Notes under the pieces: generated by a model | What the model was told of the DNA's origin: nothing | The model's input: the letters and a program-made list of their open reading frames with translations, nothing else | Database searches by the model: none | Shown: in pieces, positions 1 to 11,697 of the stretch | Position numbering within the stretch: position 1 is the first letter of the stretch | Layout: each line of letters starts with the position of its first letter | Program-made: the position numbers and the translations under genes | DNA from: Mytilus edulis | Lineage: Eukaryota; Mollusca; Bivalvia; Mytilida; Mytilidae | Direction: 5' to 3' | Assembly: GCF_963676685.1 (NCBI RefSeq) | Contig: NC_092346.1 | Location: 76,957,821 to 77,021,820 of the forward strand | DNA length: 64,000 bases

Positions 1-700
1 CTCTCCTGTGACTGTGCAATATATAGGAATGATAATCCATTGGCACCAGGTCCTTTAATTAGATACTTTGAATAAAAGGTCAACTAAATTTGGTGTATGG
101 AATGTTTGTAAGTGTAATGTCTGTCTGACAGGGTTTATCAAACCTTGACCTTATTTTCATGGTTGAAAGTAAAGTTTCCGTGGCATGATCCCTTTCATAG
201 ACAATATAAGTCATAGGTCAACTCACTCAACTATATTTGGTGTATCAATGATTTTGTATGGTGTACTACTACATGTCTGTCTTGAAGGGTTCATCTGACA
301 TTAACCTCATTTTCATGGTTCTTTGGTCAACCTTAAGTTTTCTTGGTTAGGTTCATTTTTTAGATGCAAACTTTAAGCTATAGGTAAACTATTATTGGTA
401 TTGTAAGGTGTACATTTTTTTTTGTACATGTTGATCTTGCAGGGTTGTCCTTACCTTGACCTTATTTCATGATTCATTGATTAATGTTAAGTTTTCATGA
501 TCACATTTGTAGGTCAGTTTCCAAGTTAATTCTTGGCAATCATACCACATCTTCTTACATACATTTGTGTATATAGATAGGTCAACCATGTTTCATTTAT
601 GGAATGATTATCAGGCAACCTTCAGTGATTTGTAATTCTCTCAGATATAGCCATATTTATATGATTCCTTCAGTGGCTGGTATCTCTTTCTTAAATCTCC
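1..700 (+). repeat. Diverged tandem repeats of about 140-170 bp
   Basis: Units begin near 77, 215 and 381. Each starts with a motif like 'aggtcaactatatttggtgtat' (diverged), followed by 'gtctgtcttgcagggtt', 'accttgaccttattttcatgg' and 'aagttttcttggtt'. The same unit returns singly or in short runs at 20886-21330, 21930-22250, 62690-62920 and 63590-63800. No coding potential. I recognise this as a common mussel-type dispersed repeat from familiarity only. Confidence 0.6.
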
Positions 701-1228
701 ACAGAGGACATTTTGGTTTTCCTTCAGTGTACTCTGGTAAAAGATTTGTTGATACCTATATAGTTATAAAGATATCTTATTGACAATGTTGAAATATACA
801 TTTTGTAGCTGACCCTGACTTCATTTGATAAAATTTGGTCAAAGTGCATTCATCAAAAGGTCATTGACATACATGTACATTGGTATATTAATATTTTAAA
901 AGCTCCATTTAAAAGATTGTTATAGCCTTTCTAACTGCTATGTGGGTCATCATATATAGATAACAATTTCTCACTTGCAGATTTTCGTTTAGATCAGTTC
1001 ATTTCTGTTAAAATATAACTTATAATTAATCTTTTGATTGGATGATTTTGCCATTAATTCAATAGTAGATGGTTGCACTCACTGTAATACATGTACAATG
1101 TATATAATGGCAATGATTTTCAGTAATCCCTACATCTATGTTTCTGGAATGGTTCAAATGTTTTATTTTTACCATTTTACGAGTAACAGTAAAATTTGTA
1201 AAGATTTATCACCATTATTTCGTTTTTA

Positions 1229-1572
1229 TGCCCCACCTACGATAGTAGAGGGGCATTATGTTTTCTGGTCTGTGGGTCCTTTCGTTCTTTTGTTCGTCTT
1301 TCCTACGATAGTAGCGGGGCATTATGTTTTCTGGTCTGTGGTCTGTTCGTCCGTCCGTTTGTCCTGCTTCAGGTTAAAGTTTTTGGTCAAGGTAGTTTTT
1401 GATGAAGTTGAAGTCCAATCAACTTGAAACTTAGTACTTATGTTCCCTGTGATATGATCTTTTTAATTTTTATGCCAAATTAGAGTTTTTACCCCAATTT
1501 CACGGTCCATTGAACATAGAAAATGATAGTGCGAATGGGGCATCCATGTACTTGGGACACATTCTTGTTTCC
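1229..1572 (+). repeat. Dispersed repeat (GGGGCATTATG family), head duplicated
   Basis: Begins 'tgccccacctacgatagtag' and ends near 'ggacacattcttgttt'. It matches 19517-19808 over the core ('gcttcaggttaaa', 'tttttgatgaagttgaa', 'cacggtc', 'catagaaaa'). In this copy the first ~60 bp ('ctacgatagtag..ggggcattatgttttctgg') occur twice in tandem. The short open frame over it is a by-product. Confidence 0.6.
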
Positions 1573-3200
1573 CTTGTTTAAATAATATAAAGTATTTCCT
1601 TTTAAAAAAGCCTTGTTATATGCAGTTTTACACATGTTTTACTTCTGAAGTAATGAAACAGGAGATTTTATGTTTTTATGAAGATTTTAGATCCAAATAT
1701 TGCACAAATTCATCATGTTTTGACATTTAAGAAAGTATGCTGACTTTGGAGCATTTTATGTACTATTATGAAGAGAATTGTTTTACTAAAGCATTAAGGC
1801 TGTTGAAATGGACCCATTTAATTTTGATGAAAATTTTGAATTTCAAAACTAAGTTTGAACCAAAGTAAACCTATTTCTTTTGACTGCCACTGAAAATAAG
1901 AATATTTTGGATAGACAAATGATAGAGGAGGGGTTTTGCTTAACCGGCCCCTCAACACTCTGTAAATAAAATAACATTTTGATAGAGAATGATATGTATG
2001 TTATTTTTCCTTTGGAAAGAAATATATTGTTTTTTCATACCCTTTATGCCCTTATCTCCTTTATGAAAAATTATTTTATGGAGCTGAGATAATGTGTGAC
2101 ACTAGTCATTACATAATTAATTTATTAGTTTCTGCCTTCACTGAAGAATTTCTCATTAAAAATTTAAGCTTCTTACATGATCAACTTTAATGATCAATAT
2201 TTTTAGTACATTTATAGGATAGATATTAATCATTTTTGCTTCTTTTGAAATGTTGAATATATTACAATTCATATGAAGATACATTTATTCTTGTTAAGTA
2301 AAATTTTTATGATTTAGTAAAAATTGCTAAGATAGAACAAAAAAATCTGAAAAGGACATTAGCTACAATTTATGATTTTTGTTGCAAATATTTAATAAAT
2401 TATTAGCAGGCTGCAGTTGGGTTCAATATTGTAATAATAAGCTAAAAAACATCAATGTTATATTGTTGTCTTGCAACCAGCCAATAATTTAACATCATTT
2501 GGGTCTGTAGCATGAAACCTTTCATTTGGACCTGAGTTGGGCATGTGCTCAGCATTTCCAGTGACTGAAGCAAATGTTGAAACTATTGAAGGACTTAATT
2601 TTAGTCATAATCTTGAATGAAATGGTTCTTTTTGTAAATTTATTATGTTGTAAAAGTGTGAATGTACACATATTTTAAGTATGAAGCGCTTCAATTTGAG
2701 CTTCCATCAAATTGCTTGTACACCACAATAAATTACAGAAAGAAGCATTCCATTCTTAATTATAACAGGAGAACAAAAGTCTTATCAATATTTTTTGTAG
2801 GTCCTGTCAATTATGGTTTATTTATATTAGTCAGGAATATGCATAAAATGTTATGTATTCTTTTCCTTGGATTTTGTTTAGTTCTGAATGATTTTTAAAG
2901 TATGATCCTTTACAATTACGGTACAAAAAAAGTTGAAATGCCCTGGAATTATCAGGGGAGATAATTCGTTATTTGTAATATGTTTCAGTATGTTTGCCTG
3001 CAGATATTTGTAAAGTTAAAAATACTATGAGTTTCTCTAATTTAATGAACAGCAAAGATAAATTTGTTCTTGTTGGCTTAGCCAAGTTTTCTAAAATTGT
3101 AATGTCAATTGACAAATGATATTTACCTTCCCATTTATTCATGCATTTGTAAATATGTTCGTTCATGCATTATTTCTTATTTGTTATATTGTTGTACTAT
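1573..3200. other. AT-rich non-coding stretch, nothing recognised
   Basis: No credible ORF, splice structure or clear repeat. Some features (for example aataaa motifs near 1967) would fit a 3' UTR of a gene lying upstream of the window, but nothing proves this. Confidence 0.4.
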
Positions 3201-3202
3201 CA

Positions 3203-3256
3203 TGCCTCATGTGAGGCCTTTATTGAAATAAAATGTTTCAATGTTTCAATGTTTCA
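3203..3256 (+). repeat. Possible retroposon tail
   Basis: The sequence 'tgcctcatgtgaggcctttattgaaataaa' runs into a short tandem 'atgtttca' repeat. This resembles the 3' end plus short-repeat tail of non-LTR retroelements in aquatic invertebrates. No RT coding sequence precedes it, so it may be a 5'-truncated copy or chance. Confidence 0.35.
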
Positions 3257-3404
3257 AAACTCTGAAAAAATATTTAAATATGGTATTGGTAAAATATTTG
3301 ATATTTTATTCAAATAATACAAGTAGTAATTATACATTTTTATCTGTAATGTTCAAATGTCAACATTTAGTGGATGGAAGTTTGGTCGTTTATGGACTGG
3401 TAAA

Positions 3405-3796
3405 CGGGAAAAAAGTCACAGGATAAAAAGTCACAGAAAAAAAGTCACAATTTGTTTAAGCATGTACACGTTTCATTTAAATGTTTTGCGATTTATAGAT
3501 AAATTTCCAAAGCTAGTCGTATAAAATGAATTAAAAAATGTCCATTTCTATACAAAATATCTATTTGGAATGTTTCTCAATATATTCATATATGTGTTCG
3601 GCCATATGACCATTTCCATTAAAATACATATTTGGAATGTTTCTCCTGTTAATACATGTATGTGCAGACCATGTGACTATTTCATATATACAAAAAATAT
3701 ATATTGTGACTTTTTTTCCTGAGACTTTTTTTCCTGGTGACTTTTTTTCCTGTGACCTTTTTTCCTGTGACTTTTTTCCCATGACTTTTTTTCCTA
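3405..3796. repeat. Inverted-repeat element with 'AAAAAGTCACAGG' arms
   Basis: The left arm (3406-3450) holds three 'aaaaaagtcaca' units. The right arm (3704-3795) holds the reverse complement 'tgtgactttttttcc' repeated about six times. Between them 'tatttggaatgtttctc' occurs twice (about 3562 and 3629), so the interior is partly duplicated. A foldback, MITE-like structure with no coding capacity. Confidence 0.55.
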
Positions 3797-5372
3797 CATT
3801 CTATGAACTACATTACTTAAAATTTCAAAGGATTTGTATGAAATTTTGTACCAAAATTGAAAAAATATATATTGAAAAGAGATAAGAATTTAGTGATTTT
3901 GTAGCAATATTTTAATAAATCATTTTTAAGATTTTTTTCTAACGATTAAGTTTTACTTTTGATTTTTTATTAAAAAAAAAAGTGTCAAAAATCATGATGA
4001 GATGATCAGATAATTGAAACAGTTCATGAACCAGATTTTTTATTATTGCATAGAATTAGTTGCACAATAACATGTAAATATTTGCAACATAAATGACACT
4101 TGTCAATGTTGTTTGATATCAATACATATCATAGAATAAACTTGTCACAGATCATAAACAGGATAAACAAAGTGAATAAAGGATAGACATTCAATTTATA
4201 GATTTGTATTAGTATCATACACCTTGAGGGTGTAAGATTTTACTGTTAATGCAGAATGATAGTTTTCAATGATTTAAAAAAAAAGTGGGGGTCTTTTAGA
4301 GATTAGATCATATGTTATTGAAAAGCATGATAGATGCAGGGTATTCAATTTCCTTAAACAACATTTTCTTGTAAACATATGATATATGTGTCAGAAAAGC
4401 AAAAATGAGAGTAATCATACTATGTCAAGAGCCCTGCAGTTTATTGTAACACATCTTATTGTTAGAAGAATGTTATCAGACTAACTAACACTGCTTATGT
4501 AAGCTTGAGACTGTAAGTGATCATGTCACATATTCAGTCAAGAATATATATAAAAGAAGTTACTGTCAGTTTAATTGCTAACAAACAAAAAACATCAGTA
4601 GTAGTAATGTAAAAGATGAAGATGTATGGTGTTTGTAAACATGTAAAAAAAAACCAACAAGAATATAGAATAATTTCTGTTTGATGCAATTTACCATTTC
4701 CATATATCTTAGGACTTGCAGGTCATTTCATTGTTAGCACACAAAAATTGAATAAATGTAAGTATTTCAGTTCCGTAATTTGGGCTTTGTCTATCAATTA
4801 CCATTTAATGTACACTTTTAAAAATATTATTCAGAGATTTGTTAAACATTAGCTTCTGATATGAAAAGTTGAGATTTATAAAATAACTTCTCCAAAATTT
4901 CAAATATAGAAAAATATTCAACCAGTGACCGAGGGGCACATTGATTTCTCGAAATGAGATGATTATCAGGGTTGTTTGGTCATGAGTTAAATGTTTTCGA
5001 TAATTTAACTCTTTGATTACTGGTAGCTTTTTTTTTGCATTTTCACATGACATTTTTTTAATGGAAATAAGGAACAATATCTTTTTCTGATGCACACTCA
5101 CTCATATGTTTTGATACAATTTCATCAACAACTTTTTGCCAACACCTTTTGTTGTATGACATTAGAGGAGTATGATATCTGATTTTCACATGTGAAATTA
5201 TCAGTTTTTATTTCACTGCGAAATCAGGTAGAATTGATCAACTGATGTTATAAATTAAACAGAACTTGGACATCTGTCAATTTTCATTGTTTTTTATGTG
5301 TAAAAAGTAACACTTACAGGTCAGAAACATACTTTTATTTTTCCTTAACAGCACATTAATTATAAACCTTTT

Positions 5373-7398
5373 TTATACGACCGCAAATTTTGAAAAAATT
5401 TTCGTCGTATATTGCTATCACGTTGGCGTCGGCGTCGTCGTCGTCGTCGTCGTCGTCGTCCGGCGTCCGAATACTTTTAGTTTTCGCACTCTAACTTTAG
5501 TAAAAGTGAATGGAAATCTATGAAATTTTAACACAAGGTTTATGACCACAAAAGGAAGGTTGGTATTGATTTTGGGAGTTTTGGTCCCAACATTTTAGGA
5601 ATTAGGGGCCAAAAAGGGCCCAAATAAGCATTTTCTTGGTTTTCGCACTATAACTTTAGTTTAAGTTAATAGAAATCTATGAAATTTTGACACAAGGTTT
5701 ATGACCACAAAAGAACGGTTGGGATTGATTTTGGGAGTTTTGGTCTCAACAGTTTAGGAATTAGGGGCCAAAAAAGGGCCCAAATAAGCATTATTCTTGG
5801 TTTTCGCACAATAACATTAGTTTAAGTAAATAGAAATCAATGAAATTTAAACACAATGTTAATGACTACAAAAGGAAGGTTGGTATTGATTTTGGGAGTT
5901 AAGGTCCCAACAGTTTAGGAATTAGGGGCCAAAAAGGGACCCAAATAAGCATTTTTCTTGGTTTTCGCACCATAACGTTAGTATAAGTAAATAGAAATAT
6001 ATGAAATTTAAACACAAGGTTTATGACCATAAAAGAAAGGTTGGGTTTGATTTTGGGAGTTTTGGTCCCAACATAATAAGGGGCCCAAAGGGTCCAAAAT
6101 TAAACTTTTGTTTGATTTCATCAAAATTGAATAATTGGGGTTCTTTGATATGCTGAATCTAACTGTCATGACTGTGTATGTAGATTCTTAACTTTTGGTC
6201 CCGTTTTCAAATTGGTCTACATTAAGGTCCAGAGGGTCCAAAATTAAACTTAGTTTGATTTTGACAAAAAATGAATCAGTTAGGTTCTTTGATATGCTGA
6301 ATCTAAAAATGTACTTAGATTCTTGATTATTGGCCCAGTTTTCAAGTTGGTCCAAATCGGGGTCCAAAATTCTTAACTTTTGGTCCCGTTTTCAAATTGG
6401 TCTACATTAAGGTCCAAAGGGTCCAAAATTAAACTTTGTTTGATTTCATCAAAAATTGAATAAATGGGGTTCTTTGATATACCAAATCTAACTGTGTATG
6501 TAGATTCTTCATTTTTGGTCCTGTTTTCAAATTGGTCTACACTAAAGTCCAAAGGGTCCAAAATTAAACTTAGTCTGATTTTAACAAAAATTGAAATCTT
6601 GAAGTTCTTTGATATGCTGAATCCAAAAATGTACTTAGATTTTTTATTATGGGCCCAGTTTTCAAGTTGGTCCAAATCAGGATCTAAAATTATTATATTA
6701 AGTATTGTGCAATAGCAAGTCTTTTCAATTGCACAGTATTGCGCAATGGCAAGAAATATCTAATTGCACAATATTGTGAAATATCAAATTTTTTTAATTA
6801 GAGTTATCTTTCTTTGTCCAGAATAGTAAGCAAGAAATATCTAATTGCAAAATATTGTGCAATAGCAAGATTTTTTTTTAATTGGAGTTATCTTTCTTTG
6901 TCCAGAATCAACTTAAATCTTTGTTATATACAATATACAATGTATATTCACTTTTTACTACCAACTGATAAATTAAAATAATCTTTACCATTCAGTGATA
7001 ACAAGCAGTTTTTTTACATCTTAATATTTTATGATGTATTTAAATGAGTAGTTATTGTTGCAAACTCCATTAGAAATTTTAATTGAGATTAGTTTTGGAA
7101 TAAGGGAAAGGGGGATGTGATTAAAAAAATTGGGTTCAATTTTTCTCATTTGAAATTTCATAAATAAAAAAGAAAATTTCTTCAAACATTTTTTTGAGAG
7201 GATTAATATTCAACAGCATAGTGAATTGCTCTAAGAGAAACAAAAATTTTAAGTTCATTAGAACACATTCATTCTGTGTCAGAAACCTATGCTGTGTCAA
7301 CTATTTAATCACAATCCAAATTTAGAGCTGAATCCAGCTTGAATGTTGTGTCTATACTTGCCCTAACCGTTCAGGGTTCAACCTCTGCGGTCGTATAA
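5373..7398. mobile_element. Non-autonomous DNA transposon-like element with terminal inverted repeats
   Basis: The left end TTATACGACCGCA (5373-5385) is exactly repeated in inverse as TGCGGTCGTATAA (7386-7398). The interior is built from blocks: a (GTC)n microsatellite at about 5423-5461; four copies of a ~161-bp unit starting at 5480, 5640, 5801 and 5962 ('ttttcgcac', 'ataactttag', 'aggggccaaaaa'); two copies of a ~325-bp dimer between about 6110 and 6690 ('ttctttgatatgctgaatc' at 6141, 6285, 6470, 6605); and palindromic 'caatattgtgcaat' units at 6700-6900. No transposase reading frame is present. Short ORFs inside arise from the repeats. The 26 bp after the right end ('agctacgccctgcgg') may also belong to it. 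Confidence 0.7.
5423..5461 (+). repeat. (GTC)n microsatellite
   Basis: About ten GTC triplets with early GGCGTC variants, next to the left end of the 5373-7398 element. Confidence 0.85.
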
Positions 7399-8314
7399 AG
7401 CTACGCCCTGCGGAGCATCTGGTTATTCCTGTAGTGTGAAGTGAGACTTCGTAAATTATTGACTTGAATAAAGGAATTTTTATCGATAATTGGTAATTAT
7501 GGCTGGCAGTTTGGTGAGGAAACAATAACATAAAGTAGTGTTGAACAATCAGTAAGAATTCAGATTTTTAGAACTCAATTACTGTTTGTTTCTATTAATT
7601 AATGTTTGCAGTTTTTCCATGAGATTTCAAATGCATTACAAATTTTCTCAATATTTGGAAAAATCAATTGAAGTCTTATTAAATGCAAGAAGATTTGTCT
7701 CGTCAGGCACATGTACAAATGTATATTCTGGTTAGTGCATATTATACTGTTTGTATTGTCAAACTTTGAGCTTGTTAATATTTTGACAGTTTGATTACAG
7801 CTACCTTAATATTGGACTTTACATCAAATGCTGGTTGATTTGATCATAGTATATACACTTGTGACCTATCAATATCTCGATCCAGCTACCTTTACCACAA
7901 TGGTCCACTCATTTAAGAAAACGTTTTCTTAGGACCATGCAGATTTCCTCAAACTAAAATTGAAATGTTAAATTGAGGAGGATTAGATTCTTTTGTCCTT
8001 GAAATCCCCATCTTTAGGTGGTCAGATTTTGTGCTTTATTTTGCATTATAAATCATCCTAGTATGAAAGATATCTTTCCACAATCAATTAAGTTATAAAT
8101 CATTGCCCCTCAACTTTTGACCCAAATGAAAAACCAATAAGAATGTAAATTTAAGATACAATTTTTTGAATATATCATTAATTCATGAATAGAACAATCA
8201 ATAGTCAAAGCTTTAAGTAAGATGCAGCAGTTGATATAAGGTATGTAACTATGTATACACATAACAAATTTTTATTGTTTTGTTACTAAGCATATAAATA
8301 GGTCGTAATATTCA
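7399..8314. other. Non-coding, nothing recognised
   Basis: AT-rich sequence with no ORF or repeat structure that I could support. Confidence 0.4.
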
Positions 8315-8498
8315 TACTGTGGTTTCATTATTATTTTCGTTGAATCCCAATTTTCATGGATTTCATGGCTACAGGTGAATATTTTCTATAGGCTTGTTTG
8401 CATACTTTTGTTAAACCACAAAATCAAATATCCACAAAAATACATTTGGTCTTCTTCTACTAAAATTAGTACCCACGAAAAAATTTGAATCCACGGTA
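8315..8498. mobile_element. MITE-like element (TACTGTGG family), diverged
   Basis: Starts 'tactgtggtttcatt' and ends 'gaatccacggta', imperfect inverse copies. The interior ('cccaattttcatggatttcatgg', 'ccacaaaatcaaatatccac', 'gtacccacgaaa') matches the better-kept copy at 18925-19137. Older copy by its mismatches. Confidence 0.6.
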
Positions 8499-8568
8499 CA
8501 ATTAATAGGAATTCAATATTCAATACATTTTTTGTACTTGCATGTCAAAAGTACATAAATGTATACAA

Positions 8569-8780
8569 TGTATATATTAAAACTCACTATACAAATAGAG
8601 TGGCTAAATATGTATATATTAAAACTCACTATACAAATAGAGTGGCTAAATATGTATATATTAAAACTCACTATACAAATAGAGTGGCTAAATATGTATA
8701 TATTAAAACTCACTATACAAATAGAGTGGCTAAATATGTATATATTAAAACTCACTATACAAATAGAGTGGCTAAATATG
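8569..8780. repeat. 42-bp minisatellite, 5 copies
   Basis: The unit 'tatatattaaaactcactat' plus 'acaaatagagtggctaaatatg' repeats five times with almost no differences. Because 42 is a multiple of three, repetitive open frames appear on both strands (14-residue period). These are not genes. Confidence 0.9.
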
Positions 8781-8839
8781 TTGACATTTATAAGAATAAT
8801 TCTTCCCTTAGTTGCATGTTTTGTTTTTTTTTAGTATGA

Positions 8840-10627
8840 ATTTATGAGGTTTAAGACAACTGCAGCCTTCTTGTGGTACAAATCCAATTTAAACTGCCAG
8901 CTTGAAACAACAGAAGGTTCACTTACTTTTAAAGGGGGAGGGCATTTTCATTTATTTAGTCCTTATGATATTAAAAATAGAATTTCTTTGAAATACCTTT
9001 GCATAAAATGAAGCTTGATATATAATTGTGGATTCTTAACAGGACACAAAACCCTTGTTTCAACATATACTTGTATTTATTTTTACCAGGTTTAAACCAA
9101 GATAATTTTTTGTGTATTTTTTATAAGAAATACCTATATTGAAATTATCAACAGACTTTATGTAATCATTTAAATTCTTGAGATTGATTAGGCATAATGG
9201 TATAATGAATAAAACCAAAATCAAATTAAAGAATTATTTATGACTTTGTATTCTTATGTACTCTGACCGACTACAGATATTATAGAAAGTCCCATAATTC
9301 CTTTTGTGTGTGTTTGACTCTCTCAGTCTTTTAAAGTTTGAGGTTTGTGATTTCACATCAGAAGAGTATTGGTACCCAATTAAATATAATACAGCCCTGT
9401 ACAATTGTTCTTATCAAGAAAACAAATAAATAAGAAGTAAATATATTACTAAGGGTTTTTTTTCTTGTGAAAATACAATATGAAACAGAAAGTATGTTAG
9501 ACAGATACTAGATGGACAGGATTAATAATGTAAAGCTTTTTATTAAAATTATGATACTACAAAAATGTAAAGTTGTGTAAATAAAAACATGTACATTGTT
9601 AATTTTGGAAAGATACCCAAGGCCTGGATGTCTTAATATATTTCTTTATCAATACAAATGTAATCAGCTGTTCAAAGAATCTATAAATTAGATGTTTTTT
9701 CAATGAAGCATGCAAGGTTTTAGTGTATTGAACTAGTAATGACAACAGTACTTTTTATGACTGTCATTTATATATTGATCAGTTGACTGAATAATTATAT
9801 TTAGACTTCAGTAACAAAGACTTCAGTAACAAAGGGTGTTTTCAAGGTTTATATTGTGCAATTTTAAATAACTACTGGATTATTTGTTTATCTGATATGG
9901 GTTCTATTTATGTTGTTTGTTTATGTTTTTGGTGATTTAATTTGGATGTGGATTGGACGTAAACAGGTCAGTTTATTAAGTACTGTCTATACTAATATCA
10001 AACTAAGTAGAAAACATGAAGAAGAATAAAGAAAAAAGTAGTGAACTCAAAGACTCATTTATATACATGTATATCCATATTTCTTTTTCCTCAGAGTTCA
10101 GTATTTATGTGAGATTCTACTTTTTAGTACAGATATATTACAGAAAAAAATTGGTTACATTATAATAGAAAAAAATGCAGAATGATGCAATTATTGAGAT
10201 TTTATTATACAGGCCAAAGTAAAAATCAGGGTTGCATGTAAATTAATAAATTAAGATAAGTGCAGTACTGACAATAGTATCATATACTGGTAAGATCATG
10301 ATTTTAGTGGTACAAACAGTTATCACCTGCTACTTCAATTTTTAAAGTGTGTTGTATTTTATTGTTTAAGTGTCTGTCTGTCTGCAGGAGATATGTCTTG
10401 TAATAAGTTCTATTCTGTGATATTAGTTTTTTTAATTTACGTATTTTTTTTAATGGAAATAGATCAGATAGAGGAATATCTTTCACACACCACACTTTAA
10501 TATTATAAGATGTTCAGATTTTAGCCATGTACCTAATCCCTAGATGTAACTTATGATTATCAATTCATTTAGGCATTTCCAATGAAAGGAGTACTGGTGC
10601 ACAGGTTGTGTCAATTAGTCCCTTATA
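8840..10627. other. AT-rich non-coding stretch upstream of the transporter gene
   Basis: No coding signal. A 15-bp block 'gacttcagtaacaaa' is tandemly doubled near 9806-9835. A first, non-coding exon or the promoter of the SLC16-like gene may lie here but cannot be placed from sequence alone. Confidence 0.4.
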
Positions 10628-10780
10628 CAGGTGCGGATCCAGAGGGGGGTTCCCAAGGTTGGAAATCTCCTCTCTCTTTTTTTGGAAGATCAATACATTT
10701 TTAATGGGGACATATGGTTGGAACCCCCTTTCTCCTGGATTCAGATCCCCTCGGTTTTAGAATAGCTTGATCCACCCCTG
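10628..10780. mobile_element. Short inverted-repeat element (GGATCC ends)
   Basis: The left end CAGGTGCGGATCCAGAGGGG faces the right end 'gcttgatccacccctg', an imperfect inverse. The 153-bp body is G/C-rich at both ends ('aggggggttccc', 'ggaaccccctttctcctggat'). MITE-like; no coding capacity. Confidence 0.5.
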
Positions 10781-11235
10781 CTATGTTTCAGCCTTTCATC
10801 CATTCGGATTCGGAGCTGAAACATGTTTCATGTTGATGCATTTATGATGTTTAATTTGTGAGAACATTAAATAGACCAATAGAATTGTTTTTTTCAAGCT
10901 TTTCTTAGATTTTTCAAATAATTAAGAACATACAGTATATGCATAGACAAATTATTGAAAACAAATGATGTCAGCTTGAGTTCACTCTTGAAGTATTTAT
11001 GTTTTACAACATAGTTAGAATTACATATTTACTTATCTAAATAATTCCAAACATGTATCATCACAGTAACAAACATTAATATTGATAGTAACTTTTTACC
11101 TGCACATGCAGATGTAACTAGTGTACATATGATCTAGAAATAGCTAGAAATACCTCCTACACCTTGTGTTATCATTCAACTATCTATAATTAGTTTAAAC
11201 ATACCTATAAATAAAACTGTTTCAATTTTTTTCAG

Positions 11236-11468
11236 ATATTCGCATTTGATTAAGAATGACTGAACATTGGTCAAGAGAATTTTAACATTTTGAGACCAGG
11301 ATTTTATTGGTTGCTGCATTCAGGACTTCCACATAGATCAAATCTTGACAACAGTTTCTTGTATATTGATGTAAACTATAATCCTACTAATTAACAGGAC
11401 AGTAATTACCGTACTGGAGTACCTAAGCTACCTTGAACCTTGATAATTTGTTAACCTGATGAAGAAGA
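11236..11468 (+). other. 5' UTR part of the SLC16-like first coding exon, with a uORF
   Basis: A strong acceptor (polypyrimidine run ending 'tttttttcag') lies at 11222-11235, so the transcript is probably spliced here from an upstream non-coding exon. The leader then runs to the ATG at 11469. A 9-codon upstream ORF (11256-11285: MTEHWSREF, stop) precedes it and could dampen translation; that effect is inference. Confidence 0.5.
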
Positions 11469-11697
11469 ATGGGTAAAGGAAGACATCAGACAACAACAGA
11501 CAATGGACAACTCACTCCTCCGGACGGGGGATGGGGTTGGGCTGTTGTCTTAGGATCATTTATGTTACATATTATTGCTGATGGAATTGTTTACTCATTT
11601 GGAGTATTTTACATTGAGTTTTTAGATGAGTTTAAAGAGAGTAAAGGAGACACAGCCTGGATAGGATCACTTGTTCCTGGAGTTTGTCTACTTGTTG
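11469..11697 (+). CDS. SLC16-like exon 1 (residues 1-76)
   Basis: Holds the start codon, the DGGWGW signature and TM1-TM2. Donor TTG|GTAAGT. The open frame runs only three codons into the intron, which fixes the exon end. Confidence 0.92.

Noticed and set aside
1038..1427. 129-codon ORF
   Set aside because: Crosses a dispersed repeat and low-complexity sequence; no domain.
3561..3782. Lys-rich peptide MGKKSQEKRSQEKK...
   Set aside because: Translation of the right arm of an inverted-repeat element.
8569..8780. CRISPR-like array
   Set aside because: Units are directly contiguous with no unique spacers, and the DNA is eukaryotic.
8513..8839. Repetitive proteins from the 42-bp array on both strands
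   Set aside because: Products of a minisatellite with a period divisible by three; no start context, no family.
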